Assembly: GCA_044220535.1 (NCBI GenBank)
Contig: JBGAQU010000074.1
Span: 1-13,842 of the forward strand
Length of the DNA: 13,842 bases
Source: JBDHTS01 sp044220535
Lineage (GTDB): Bacteria; Pseudomonadota; Alphaproteobacteria; Micavibrionales; Micavibrionaceae
Direction: 5' to 3'
Below the pieces are notes generated by a model. That model had not been told where the DNA came from. It saw only the letters and a program-made list of their open reading frames with translations, and did not search any database. Each line of letters starts with the position of its first letter. The first letter of the stretch is position 1. Made by a program: the position numbers and the translations under genes. Positions 5,846 through 13,347 of the stretch are shown in pieces.

Positions 5846-6304
5846 TTACTCAATCACCAGCAGCACATCGCCATATTCCACCGGCTTGCCGCTTTCGACC
5901 AGGATCTGCGTCACGGTGCCGCCGCGATGGGCCTTGATGGGGTTCATGACCTTCATGGCTTCGATGATCAGGAGGGTGTCGCCTTCCTTCACGTTTGCGC
6001 CCTTTGAAACGAAAGGCGGCGCGCCGGGTTCGGGGGCCATGTAGGCGGTGCCAACCATGGGCGAGGTGACCGCGCCGGGGTGATCCGCAGGTGTTGTTGA
6101 CGGTGCGGCGGTGTTCGCAGGACGCGGGGTTGTGGGGTCGGAATCCATCATAGGCCTTGCGGCATAGGCTGGCATCACGCCGCCGCCTTTGGAGACGCGG
6201 ATGGACTGGCCGTTATCCTCCACCTCAATCTCCGTCAGGCCGGTTTCATCCAGCAGGCCCGCCAGTTTGCGGATAGCGTTCTCATCGATCTTCATCGCAG
6301 CCAT
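5846..6304 (-). CDS. accB: Acetyl-CoA carboxylase, biotin carboxyl carrier protein
   Basis: This 152-residue carrier protein holds the biotin that AccC carboxylates and the carboxyltransferase discharges onto acetyl-CoA. The N-terminal domain (IDENAIRKLAGLLDETGLTEIEVED) is followed by a Pro/Ala/Thr-rich flexible linker (about residues 44-80) and the biotinyl domain (about 80-152). The biotinylated Lys118 lies in EAMKVMN, and the protruding-thumb segment APEPGAPPF is present. The length is normal. The ATG at 6304 gives the usual MAAMKID start; a TTG at 6319 is in frame, and another ATG is at codon 4. No clear ribosome binding site is seen. It is the first gene of accB-accC-aat. The 82-base gap from aroQ contains a weak terminator-like hairpin, so accB may also have its own promoter. 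Confidence 0.97.
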   Translation of the reverse strand: MAAMKIDENAIRKLAGLLDETGLTEIEVEDNGQSIRVSKGGGVMPAYAARPMMDSDPTTPRPANTAAPSTTPADHPGAVTSPMVGTAYMAPEPGAPPFVSKGANVKEGDTLLIIEAMKVMNPIKAHRGGTVTQILVESGKPVEYGDVLLVIE

Positions 6305-6371
6305 ATTGACATAAACCAATCTTGTTGAAGCCAGTGGTCGGGACGGTAAAGAAAAGGGGGTGAAAAGTCAA

Positions 6372-6388
6372 AAGCGGAGGAACCGCCT
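6372..6388 (-). terminator. Weak terminator-like hairpin after aroQ
   Basis: On the minus strand AGGCGG-TTCCT-CCGCTT forms a 6-bp stem (one G-U pair) with a 5-base loop, followed by TTGACTTTTC. The stem begins inside the aroQ stop codon. The T-tract is short and interrupted, so termination is probably partial and aroQ may read through into accB. Confidence 0.35.
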
Positions 6389-6821
6389 ATTTTATCCTTG
6401 TGGACAACCAGGCAATCGCCTCGACATACCCATCCGCACCCATGCCGGCGATGCTGTGGGACGCCACTGATTCAATGAATGAATGGTGGCGGAAGGCTTC
6501 GCGAGTTTTGGGGTCGGACAGGTGCACTTCCACCACCGGCACGGACAGCATTTTCAGCGCATCGTGGATGGCGACGGAGGTATGCGTGTATCCAGCGGCA
6601 TTGATGATAACAGCATCTGCCTTGTCCATCGCTTCATGAATCCAGGTGATCAGTTCGCCTTCATGGTTACTCTGGCGGAAGTCGATAGACAGGGAGAGGG
6701 ATTTCGCCGATTTCTCACATAACGATTTGATGTCGGCCAAAGTCTGCGTGCCGTAAATCGCCGGTTCGCGGCGGCCAAGCATGTTCAGGTTTGGGCCGTT
6801 CAGGATCAGGATATTGGGCAT
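6387..6821 (-). CDS. aroQ: 3-dehydroquinate dehydratase, type II
   Basis: This 144-residue protein has the size and motifs of the type II dehydroquinase, a cytoplasmic dodecamer that converts 3-dehydroquinate to 3-dehydroshikimate in the shikimate pathway. Seen are ILNGPNLNMLGRREPAIYG (residues 6-24, with Arg18 and the catalytic Tyr23), FRQSNHEGELI (48-58), INAAGYTHTSVAIHDAL (73-89), the VEVHLSD segment with His100, and FRHHSFIESVA (110-120). The ATG at 6821 has AAAAGGTAG upstream at good spacing. This site overlaps the stop codon of the preceding DsbA-like gene, and the two genes are only 5 bases apart, so they are probably translated from one message. The order aroQ-accB-accC is common in proteobacteria. 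Nothing is missing. Confidence 0.97.
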   Translation of the reverse strand: MPNILILNGPNLNMLGRREPAIYGTQTLADIKSLCEKSAKSLSLSIDFRQSNHEGELITWIHEAMDKADAVIINAAGYTHTSVAIHDALKMLSVPVVEVHLSDPKTREAFRHHSFIESVASHSIAGMGADGYVEAIAWLSTRIK

Positions 6822-6826
6822 GGCAT

Positions 6827-7429
6827 CTACCTTTTACGATGCTGTTCGTAAAGTTTTTCAAACCCGGCCAGGTCGGGCATGCCGCCCTCAGGTACAAACA
6901 CCGTCCGGTTGAACAGGAAAGACGGGGCGCGATCCATATGGAACGCATCCGCCATATCCAGGGTTTCGAGAAGCAGCGCACCGGTATCGGCCGCATGCAT
7001 ATCGGCATCGAACTTCGCCTGATCCAGGCCGAACTGTTTCACAATCCCGGGAATCTCCGCATCCTCTACAGGGTTTTCGCGCGCGATGAGGTATTCATGA
7101 ACGGGCAGGAATTTTCCCTGTTTCGCCGCCGCCAGCGCGATATCCGCTTCCTTCACCGACGGCTCCTCGAAGATCGGATAATGACGGAAGATGATCTTCA
7201 CGTCCGGATGGTTTTTGGCAAATTCCATGATCATCGGCGATATCTTGCGGCAATGGCTGCAGCGGTAATCCAGAAATTCGACGATGATGTCCTTGGCGTT
7301 GTCCGGCCCGATCGATGTGCCGAATACAACCGTTTCCGCGCGGTTCAGCAGATGTGATATGTACCACAGCCTGTATCCGACAAACAGGGCGATCAGGACC
7401 AGTCCGGCAACGATCAGACGCTTGGCCAT
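6827..7429 (-). CDS. DsbA-family thiol-disulfide protein, membrane-anchored, CSHC active site
   Basis: This 200-residue protein has an N-terminal membrane anchor or uncleaved signal (about residues 4-24) and a periplasmic thioredoxin-like DsbA domain. The active site is CSHC (57-60) in the context VEFLDYRCSHCRK. The helical insertion covers about 85-155, and the cis-proline is Pro169 in RAPSFLF. These mark a thiol oxidoreductase or isomerase of the DsbA/DsbG/ScsC/BdbD group. By family knowledge it introduces or shuffles disulfides in exported proteins, but the exact partner cannot be read from sequence. The ATG at 7429 lacks a good Shine-Dalgarno sequence. The stop of the upstream DsbA-like gene is 6 bases away, so translation is likely coupled. 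Two adjacent paralogues with different active-site dipeptides (SH here, GY upstream) suggest divided roles. Confidence 0.93.
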   Translation of the reverse strand: MAKRLIVAGLVLIALFVGYRLWYISHLLNRAETVVFGTSIGPDNAKDIIVEFLDYRCSHCRKISPMIMEFAKNHPDVKIIFRHYPIFEEPSVKEADIALAAAKQGKFLPVHEYLIARENPVEDAEIPGIVKQFGLDQAKFDADMHAADTGALLLETLDMADAFHMDRAPSFLFNRTVFVPEGGMPDLAGFEKLYEQHRKR

Positions 7430-7435
7430 GGAGGA

Positions 7436-8210
7436 TCACTTTTTCCGCTGGGCGCCGACCATGCGTTTCATGTCGTCAACGCCGATATATCCCGGGACCA
7501 GATTGTCATTGAAAACGAATGCGGGCGTGCCGTTGATACCGAGGTCGCGGGCGGCCTCGGTATTTTTTTCAAGCGCTTCACGCACTTCTTTTGAATCCGC
7601 GTCTTTTTTCAGGCGATCAAAATCCAGGCCCAGATCGGCGGCGATTTTTTTATAGGCATCTTCATTTTTCTGGCCGGAATATTTCATCAGCTTCTGGTGA
7701 AACTCAAAATACTTATCCTGCTTCTGGGACGCCAGGGCATAGCGGGACGCTTCGCCCGAGCTTTCGCTTAAAATCGGATAGTCATGGAAGATGACTTTTA
7801 CGTTCTTATCCCCTTCGATCAGCTTGGTGACATCATCCACCGCACGGTGGCAATACCCGCAATTATAATCGAAAAACTCGACCACGGTGACGTCGCCCTT
7901 CGGGTTGCCCGCGAAAGGGGCGGCACTGCTGGTCAGGAATTCCTTGTACTGGGAGAATTTTTCCTTGAAGGCTTTCCCCGCATCGGCCTGTTCCTTGTTC
8001 TGATAGGCTGTCAGCGCCTCGATCACCACTTCCGGATTTTTCACCAGGTAATCCTTGATCAGGGCCTGGATTTCGGTTTTGCCCTTCGCTCAGCTTGTCC
8101 GCCGCGTTGGCGCGCCCTTCGGCGGCCAGCCATAAACCGCCCGCAATGACGGATGTCAGCGCAACGGTGGACAGGATACGGATCGAAAAACGGCGCGTGG
8201 AAAGGCTCAT
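7436..8210 (-). CDS. DsbA-family periplasmic thiol-disulfide protein, CGYC active site, frame broken near the N-terminus
   Basis: The mature domain is intact in one frame (8089 down to 7436): a DYLVKNPEVVIEAL helix typical of the N-terminus of this group, then VVEFFDYNCGYCHRAV with CGYC, the helical insert, and the cis-proline in GTPAFVF. The signal peptide (MSLSTRRFSIRILS, hydrophobic core, ending ANA-ADKLSEGQ) is encoded in a different frame from an ATG at 8210, which has AAAGGA upstream. The signal frame does not run into the mature domain, and the mature frame meets a TGA at 8090-8092. Removing one base around 8077-8084 joins them into a normal secreted DsbA-like protein. Without this, translation could start only at internal codons such as GTG at 8044 and the product would not be exported. 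It is either a sequencing or assembly indel or a genuine recent mutation. Confidence 0.85.
8077..8089 (-). other. Frameshift site in the DsbA-like gene
   Basis: The signal-peptide frame reads GGG CAA AAC CGA and the mature-domain frame reads GGC AAA ACC GAA across the same bases. Deleting one base of the A-run (8077-8080) or the G-run (8082-8084) restores a single frame reading LSEGQTEIQALIKDYL. The upper limit is set by the in-frame TGA at 8090-8092 in the mature frame. Confidence 0.75.
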
Positions 8211-8267
8211 GGTGGGTTTCATCCTTTGTGTCAGGTTCCTTTTATATTGTATAGGCATCTGCCCCTT

Positions 8268-8305
8268 CAGGTCTAACCCTATTTATCGGGTTTCAATACG
8301 ACCTG
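8268..8305 (-). other. Nested inverted repeat over the end of the M48 protease gene
   Basis: CAGGTC/GACCTG (8268-8273 and 8300-8305) encloses AACCC/GGGTT (8275-8279 and 8288-8292) with an 8-base loop. The structure spans the protease stop codon (8293-8295) and lies in the 82-base leader of the DsbA-like gene. There is no T-tract, so it is not a standard terminator; an RNA-processing or stabilising hairpin is possible. Confidence 0.3.
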
Positions 8306-9735
8306 CGGGAGCGGTCCCGCTTGGCCCGCGGGCTTTCTTTATCAGGGTCCTCACCGTCCCCCGCACTGCCGGCGGCATCCAGCAGGTCGCGGGCGCGCTG
8401 CCAGTCGGGGGAGCCGGGTTTCAGCCCGTTCAGCGCGGCCTGGGTCTGCTGCCGGGCAAAGGCCTTGTCACCTTTCAGCATGCCTTCCTCCGCCAGATGC
8501 AGCTTCGCCACCGGTTCCTGCCCCATTCTGCCATAGGCCGTGGCCAGGAGATGCTGGGCCACGATAGAGCGCGGTTCGGTGCGGATCGCGCGTTTCAGCT
8601 GGTCGATCGCCTGTTGCAGCTGGGCCTGCCTGCCGTCGCCAGCGCTTTCGATCAGGGCGCTGCCATAGGCGATGCGGATCAGGCCAGCATCGGGCAGAAT
8701 GCCAATTGATTTCGCATAAACCGGAAGCGCTTCAGGCACGCGTCCGAAATCAACCAGCATCTGGGCTTTTAGCTCCAGAAAATACGGGTTCTGCGGTTCG
8801 TCTTTCAGCAGCCCGTCGGTCAGGGCCAGCGCCTGCCGGATATTGTTTTGGCGATAGGCGGCAATGGCGCGGGCATAGCGGGCGGGGATGGACTGGTCAC
8901 GGCTGTTATAGGTCCAGTCGACTCGGCCCGGATCGATAAAGGCAATCAGCTTCGCCTTCATCCGCGCGTGCTGATCCGCCCATGCGGCGGGCAGCGGATC
9001 ATTTTTATAGGGGGAGCGTTCAAGCCCGTCCGCCACTGCCTGCAGACGGTCGCGCGTCAGCGGGTGGGTCTGGAGGTAGGAAATGCGCGACGTCGGCAGC
9101 AATTCCTCCGACTCCATCTTGCCAAGGAATGTTTTCAGGCCGGCAGGGTTCAAATGCGCCTTCTGCATGCCGGACAAGGCCGCCTGGTCGGCGCTCGATT
9201 CCTGGACGCGGCTGAAGGCCAGATACCGCCCGGTCGCCATGGAGGCGGACGCGCCGCCGATCGCCCCCGCCGCCCCGCCCTGCCCGCTCAGGATCGCAGC
9301 GCCGAGGCCGATGATGCTGCCCAGCATCGCCTCAAACGAGGCATTTTCCATTTCCGCGCGGCCGCGCACCAGGTGACCGCCCGCAATGTGGCCGAGTTCG
9401 TGCGACAGCACGCCCGCCACCTCCCCCGCATTGTCGGATTTCAACAGCAGGCCGGTATAAATAAAGATGTTCTGCCCGCCCGCGACGAAGGCGTTCACAT
9501 CCGGGCTTTGCACCAGGATGATCTTGATGGCATCGGGGTCCAGCCCGTCGGCGACGATGACCGGGCGGATCCAGCTTTTGAGCATCCGCTCGATCTCCTC
9601 ATCCCGGATCAGCAGCTGGCCGGTCCCGGCGAAGGACTGGGACGCGGCCAGTCCCGTGACCAAAAACGCAAGCAGGAAAAACAGCCGAAGCGGAGCGGTG
9701 CTGCGCCGGGATAAAATCTTCGCTATAATGGACAT
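8293..9735 (-). CDS. M48-family metalloprotease with C-terminal TPR repeats (BepA-like)
   Basis: A 480-residue exported zinc protease. Residues ~1-37 are a signal peptide (basic start, LRLFFLLAFLVTGLAAS core). The M48 catalytic domain covers about 40-270, with the zinc motif HELGH (112-116), the downstream glutamate of QESSADQAA (Glu179) as third ligand, and the late THPLTRDRL motif. Residues ~285-455 form TPR-like helical repeats, and the C-terminus is charged and disordered. This matches the BepA/YfgC class, periplasmic proteases that help assemble or degrade outer-membrane beta-barrel proteins such as LptD; that role is inferred by family. The ATG at 9735 is chosen because CCGGAG lies 6 bases upstream; a TTG further out has no such site. 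It heads the minus-strand run that continues into two DsbA-like genes, a combination that fits envelope protein folding and quality control. Confidence 0.93.
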   Translation of the reverse strand: MSIIAKILSRRSTAPLRLFFLLAFLVTGLAASQSFAGTGQLLIRDEEIERMLKSWIRPVIVADGLDPDAIKIILVQSPDVNAFVAGGQNIFIYTGLLLKSDNAGEVAGVLSHELGHIAGGHLVRGRAEMENASFEAMLGSIIGLGAAILSGQGGAAGAIGGASASMATGRYLAFSRVQESSADQAALSGMQKAHLNPAGLKTFLGKMESEELLPTSRISYLQTHPLTRDRLQAVADGLERSPYKNDPLPAAWADQHARMKAKLIAFIDPGRVDWTYNSRDQSIPARYARAIAAYRQNNIRQALALTDGLLKDEPQNPYFLELKAQMLVDFGRVPEALPVYAKSIGILPDAGLIRIAYGSALIESAGDGRQAQLQQAIDQLKRAIRTEPRSIVAQHLLATAYGRMGQEPVAKLHLAEEGMLKGDKAFARQQTQAALNGLKPGSPDWQRARDLLDAAGSAGDGEDPDKESPRAKRDRSRRSY

Positions 9736-9759
9736 GAAGGCTCCGGCTTTTAAGCTGTT

Positions 9760-9765
9760 TATAAT
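9760..9765 (+). promoter_or_regulatory. Perfect -10 hexamer upstream of the small membrane protein gene
   Basis: TATAAT lies 22 bases before the ATG at 9788, with a TG three bases further upstream; no good -35 element is seen. It supports the 9788 start over the in-frame ATGs at 9728 and 9734, which lie upstream of it. The same A+T-rich spot could serve the divergent protease gene. Confidence 0.3.
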
Positions 9766-9787
9766 CAATGTTACCGAACAAGATAAT

Positions 9788-10135
9788 ATGGGACAGACCC
9801 TCTATCAATGGATCGATCTGCTATGGCTGCCCATAGCGCTCATGGTCACGCATAAAGGCCATCGCCTGTTGGCCGCGGGCTTCGTTCTTGCGTGCATGCT
9901 GACGCTGCGCATGCAGGTGGAGCTTATGGACTATACCGGTCACCCGTACGGGTTTTTGGGGATATTGGGGGGCGATTCCTTTATGCGCGGCCTGATCGCC
10001 TATGGCGCGATCATCGCCCTTTTCCTTGGACTCGCCCATTTTTCCGCCCGGACCACGCGTATGGTGTTCCTGGCGGCGGCGCTCAGCCTTTACATCCTGG
10101 CCTTCGCCGCCTCCATGCTGCTTATGCTGGTGTAG
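9788..10135 (+). CDS. Small multi-pass inner-membrane protein of unknown function
   Basis: This 115-residue protein is very hydrophobic, with about four membrane segments: residues ~9-21 (LLWLPIALMVT), ~29-46 (LAAGFVLACMLTLRM), ~67-87 (LIAYGAIIALFLGLAHF) and ~92-113. Short loops carry THKGHR and a QVELMDYTGHPYG segment. I do not recognise a named family; it reads like a conserved small membrane protein of alphaproteobacteria, but I cannot confirm this. The open frame continues far upstream as the antisense of the protease gene, so the true start is uncertain. ATG at 9788 is preferred because hydrophobic sequence begins right after it and a TATAAT box lies upstream. It is divergent from the protease and overlaps the 3' end of the oligoendopeptidase gene by 14 bases. 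Confidence 0.75.
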   Translation: MGQTLYQWIDLLWLPIALMVTHKGHRLLAAGFVLACMLTLRMQVELMDYTGHPYGFLGILGGDSFMRGLIAYGAIIALFLGLAHFSARTTRMVFLAAALSLYILAFAASMLLMLV

Positions 10136-11993
10136 GGGTCGGGGCAGCTGGCAAAGTTTTCAAAGCCTTTTCCTCGGCAATGGCCTGTTCCAGCTGCACA
10201 ACCAGATCATTCAGCACATTGGCCCAGCCGTCCCAGAATGTTCTGTCCAGCTTGATACCGAAAGGCGCCAGAGCCTCGTCATAACGTTTCGACCCGCCAT
10301 CCTGCAATACGCCAAGGTAATCCGCCTTAAAGGCTTCTTTATCAGGGGCTGTCTTGTAAACATTATAAAGCGCATTCACCACCGCATCGCCAAACGCATA
10401 AGCATACACATAAAACGGTGAATGAATGAAATGCGGAATGTAAGACCAGAACGGTTTGTAATCGTCATCAAATTCAAAGGCAGGGCCTAAAGAATCCTGC
10501 TGCACTTTCATCCAGATTTCGCCCAGCCTGTCTTCACTGAGGCGTTGGCCCGTGCTGCGGCGTTCTTCATGCACCGTCTTTTCAAAATTGTAAAATGCGA
10601 TCTGGCGTACGACGCTGTTCAGCATGTCTTCTATTTTACTGGCCAGCAGCTCCTTGCGGGCAGATGGATCGGTCTCCGCCGCCAGCAGACGCTCGAACAC
10701 CATTTGCTCGCCAAAAATACTGGACGTCTCCGCAAGTGTCAGCGGCGTAGACGCCAAAGTCTGGCTTTTCTGCTTTTTCGCTGCCATATATTGCTGTACG
10801 CCGTGGCCAAGCTCATGCGCAAGAGTCAGGACATCACGGTTGGTACCGGTCCAGTTCATATAGATGACAGGGTGGCAATCGACAGATGTCGGATGACTGA
10901 ACGCGCCTGTGTCCTTGCCGTCGGTAGCACGAGCGTCAATCCAATTCTTGTCAAAGAACATCTGGACGATATCCGCCATATACGGCGAAAATTCGCGGTA
11001 GGATTCAAGGACGATTTTTTTACCGTCCTCGTATGAGATCGGGGGTTTTTCTGTTGTGCCTATCGGGGCATTCCGGTCGTATGCCGCCATTTTAGGCAAC
11101 TGCAGTATTTGCCGTTTCAGTTCATAATACCGATGCGCGGTTCGGGAATAATTGGCGACGATACTGTCATTCAGCGCATCGACGACGTCATCTTCGATAT
11201 TATTGCCAAGGTTACGTGCACTCGTTGCATGCGGATATTTGCGTATTTTATCCATATTCGCCTTATCTAGCGCCAGGATATTGGTGATATAGGTCAGAAT
11301 ATGCCCCTCAGCCTTCATGCCTGCGCTGATGGAACGATAGGCTTTTTCCCGTACATCTCTATCCGTGCTTTCGCTCATCAAGTTCATTAGGTCTTTCATT
11401 TTGACGGGTTTGCCGTCCATTTCAAATTTAATATTCGGCAGGACTTCATCAAACAGTTTGATCCACGCGCTGCGACCGGTCATATCCTTAATCGTATTCA
11501 GCTTTTCCTCAGCCTCGCTGAGTTCGTGCGGCTTGTTTTTCCGTCCAGCACGCAGCGTCGTCTCATACCGTGCCAGTCTCGGCTCGTCCTTGAGCATCTG
11601 TTCAAAAACAGCATCATCGATTGCATTGAGCTCTAAAGAAAAGAATGTCTCGTGATTGACGCTTTCCGTGACAGCCACATCGATCATTTCGCCAAATTGG
11701 GCAAACTCAACGGAGTTTTTAGCAACTTTAAGGTCAGAATAGCTGCCGATTTTTGTAACCTGGCTCAGCTTTCTATCAGCGTCCTCAATTGCGTCTGCCA
11801 GCTCGGATGCCGTCAGGCTGGCAATTCTACCTTTATATTTTGACTCAAAAGCAGCATAGACCTGCTTAAGGTGCTGAAGATCTGTTTTCAGCACAGGATC
11901 TTCTGGACTCTGATAAAAAGCGCTTAAATCAGCTTCGGGTTCATTTCCGATAACGGACATTGCGGCTGCGTCCTTAAATGATTCTTTGCTCAT
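10122..11993 (-). CDS. M3-family oligoendopeptidase (PepF-like)
   Basis: A 623-residue cytoplasmic zinc peptidase. The active site is HELGH (393-397) in LTLAHELGHGVQQYMA, with the third zinc ligand Glu422 in LAETSSIFGE, the spacing expected of M3 peptidases. Upstream, an N-terminal helical oligoendopeptidase region matches this family, as do the late segments YNFEKTVHEERR and SPFYVYAYAFGDAVV. Such enzymes degrade short peptides, and the length is normal for the pepF/M3 group. The ATG at 11993 has GGGA and AGG stretches upstream, and a good promoter lies at 12028-12055. The gene is read alone, divergent from rlmE and convergent with the small membrane protein. By eye its base composition is richer in A+T than the neighbouring protease and rlmE genes. 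Confidence 0.95.
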   Translation of the reverse strand: MSKESFKDAAAMSVIGNEPEADLSAFYQSPEDPVLKTDLQHLKQVYAAFESKYKGRIASLTASELADAIEDADRKLSQVTKIGSYSDLKVAKNSVEFAQFGEMIDVAVTESVNHETFFSLELNAIDDAVFEQMLKDEPRLARYETTLRAGRKNKPHELSEAEEKLNTIKDMTGRSAWIKLFDEVLPNIKFEMDGKPVKMKDLMNLMSESTDRDVREKAYRSISAGMKAEGHILTYITNILALDKANMDKIRKYPHATSARNLGNNIEDDVVDALNDSIVANYSRTAHRYYELKRQILQLPKMAAYDRNAPIGTTEKPPISYEDGKKIVLESYREFSPYMADIVQMFFDKNWIDARATDGKDTGAFSHPTSVDCHPVIYMNWTGTNRDVLTLAHELGHGVQQYMAAKKQKSQTLASTPLTLAETSSIFGEQMVFERLLAAETDPSARKELLASKIEDMLNSVVRQIAFYNFEKTVHEERRSTGQRLSEDRLGEIWMKVQQDSLGPAFEFDDDYKPFWSYIPHFIHSPFYVYAYAFGDAVVNALYNVYKTAPDKEAFKADYLGVLQDGGSKRYDEALAPFGIKLDRTFWDGWANVLNDLVVQLEQAIAEEKALKTLPAAPTPTPA

Positions 11994-12027
11994 AGTCCTG
12001 TTCCCTGTTCTATTGTTATTTTCTAGC

Positions 12028-12055
12028 TTTATAGCACTCTTTTCGGATATGTAAA
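12028..12055 (-). promoter_or_regulatory. Promoter for the oligoendopeptidase gene
   Basis: On the minus strand TTTACA (12050-12055) and TATAAA (12028-12033) are separated by 16 bases, each matching the sigma-70 consensus at 5 of 6. They lie about 35 bases upstream of the ATG at 11993. The -35 end sits within a few bases of the divergent rlmE start codon at 12059, so the two genes may affect each other's transcription. Confidence 0.5.
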
Positions 12056-12058
12056 GAC

Positions 12059-12757
12059 ATGACCACTGGAAAGCGCCCCACCGATAAATCCGGCCGCCGC
12101 ACGACGCGGGATGCGTCGGTGCGCGTAAAGAGCGCCAAGGGGCGCAAGACGTCGTCCACGAACTGGCTGAAGCGCCAGCTGAACGACCCCTATGTGCGGG
12201 AAGCAGAAAGACTTGGCTACCGGTCCCGCGCGGCGTTCAAGCTGCGGGACATTGACGACCGGATGAAGCTGATCCGGCCCGGCATGACGGTGCTGGACCT
12301 TGGCGCCGCGCCGGGCGGATGGAGCCAGATCGCGGTGGAGCGCGGGGCGGCGAAAGTCATCGGCCTCGACCTTTTGCCCATCGACCCGATCCCGGGCGCG
12401 ACCATGCTGCAGATGGATTTCATGTCGGATGACGCGCCGGAGGCGTTGATCGCGATGATCGGGTCGGGCGTCGACCTGGTCCTGTCCGACATGTCGCCCA
12501 ATACCACAGGCCATCGCCCCACCGACCATATCCGCATCATGGGCCTGGTCGAATCCGCCTATGATTTCGCGCTGCAGGTTTTGAAACCCGGCGGCGCGTT
12601 CGTGGCGAAAGTGTTCAAAGGCGGCACGGAAAACGACGTGCTGACCATGATGAAAAAAGATTTCACCGCGGTGAAACACCTGAAACCGCCATCCAGCCGC
12701 CAGGAATCGGCGGAGCAATATGTAGTGGCGACCGGGTTTCGGGGTGGCAAGCTATGA
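12059..12757 (+). CDS. rlmE: 23S rRNA (uridine-2'-O-)-methyltransferase RlmE
   Basis: This 232-residue SAM-dependent enzyme methylates the 2'-O of U2552 in the A-loop of 23S rRNA, a late step in 50S assembly (family knowledge; also called FtsJ/RrmJ). The SAM-binding motif is VLDLGAAPGGWSQ (78-90). The K-D-K-E catalytic tetrad is present: Lys61 in SRAAFKL, Asp144 in LSDMSP, Lys184 in FVAKVFKGG and Glu219 in ESAEQYVV. The first ~33 residues are basic and look disordered, an N-terminal extension also seen in alphaproteobacterial members. The ATG at 12059 has no strong ribosome binding site. It overlaps the next gene by four bases (ATGA). It is divergent from the oligoendopeptidase with 65 bases between. 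Confidence 0.97.
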   Translation: MTTGKRPTDKSGRRTTRDASVRVKSAKGRKTSSTNWLKRQLNDPYVREAERLGYRSRAAFKLRDIDDRMKLIRPGMTVLDLGAAPGGWSQIAVERGAAKVIGLDLLPIDPIPGATMLQMDFMSDDAPEALIAMIGSGVDLVLSDMSPNTTGHRPTDHIRIMGLVESAYDFALQVLKPGGAFVAKVFKGGTENDVLTMMKKDFTAVKHLKPPSSRQESAEQYVVATGFRGGKL

Positions 12758-13302
12758 CAGGCACGATTGTAGAATTTAAAGCCGCGCAGACCCGCGAAAC
12801 CCAGGCCGAAAAAATCCTGCGGCTTTGCCGGGAAGTCAAAGAGTGCATGCGCCATGTGCTGTTTGACCTTGAAGAAGACCGCAATCTTTTTACATCGGAA
12901 CTCTATGCCGAACAGGCTTTGGACATTCTTACTAAAATCACAGTCCCAGGTAGTTACAGGCCGTCTTATACGGGCACGCTGTGCGCGCTTTACATCGCGA
13001 ATATGCGCATCAGCCTTGCCCAGAAATGGGTCAGTGCGCATCAATATGCCTGCCGAACCGGTAATACATTCCCTGAACTCGAACGCTTGGAACGGTTTGC
13101 ATTTGATATCAAGCGAGAGAGTGAATTAAGATCCCATGTCGGCGCTTTCCCTGACTACGCCGCCGAATGTTTCCGCGCCCTGGAACTGAGCCGGCAGGCG
13201 ATCGACGTGGCCAAAGCCATGCAAAAGCCGATTGCCGATGGCCTTGCCATGCGCCGCAGATTCGGGACGGATTTCAGGATTACCTCTCTGATTCAGGCGT
13301 AG
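12754..13302 (+). CDS. Unrecognised 182-residue, mostly helical protein
   Basis: I do not recognise this protein. Its ATG overlaps the rlmE stop (ATGA), which argues for translational coupling and a real gene. It has no signal peptide or membrane helix, so it is probably cytoplasmic. Predicted by eye it is largely alpha-helical: about residues 13-40 (AEKILRLCREVKECMRHVLF), 46-62, 75-105 and 110-165, with many charged residues. A central stretch reads ITVPGSYRPSYTGTLCALYIANM. Four cysteines (in LCREVKEC, TLCAL and YACRTG) do not form an obvious metal site. The coding region is closed by TAG, 111 bases before guaB. It could be a lineage-specific partner of the rRNA methyltransferase or simply a passenger; no function is claimed. 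Confidence 0.75.
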   Translation: MTGTIVEFKAAQTRETQAEKILRLCREVKECMRHVLFDLEEDRNLFTSELYAEQALDILTKITVPGSYRPSYTGTLCALYIANMRISLAQKWVSAHQYACRTGNTFPELERLERFAFDIKRESELRSHVGAFPDYAAECFRALELSRQAIDVAKAMQKPIADGLAMRRRFGTDFRITSLIQA

Positions 13303-13347
13303 GGATACAGCTACACACCAAAAATCGGCCTAATAGCATGATTTTAA

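Noticed and set aside
8077..8089. Programmed ribosomal frameshifting in the DsbA-like gene
   Set aside because: The shift needed is +1, and no classic slippery or stop-codon-associated +1 signal is seen in the signal-peptide frame; a simple one-base indel in a homopolymer is more economical.
8848..9714. Long plus-strand open frame opposite the M48 protease
   Set aside because: It is the antisense of a gene with a clear HELGH motif and TPR repeats; the translation is Arg/Gly/His-rich with no recognisable domain, as expected from a GC-rich shadow.
9467..9787. Upstream extension of the small membrane protein frame
   Set aside because: The extension is antisense to the protease signal peptide and catalytic region; hydrophobic membrane-protein sequence begins only after the ATG at 9788.
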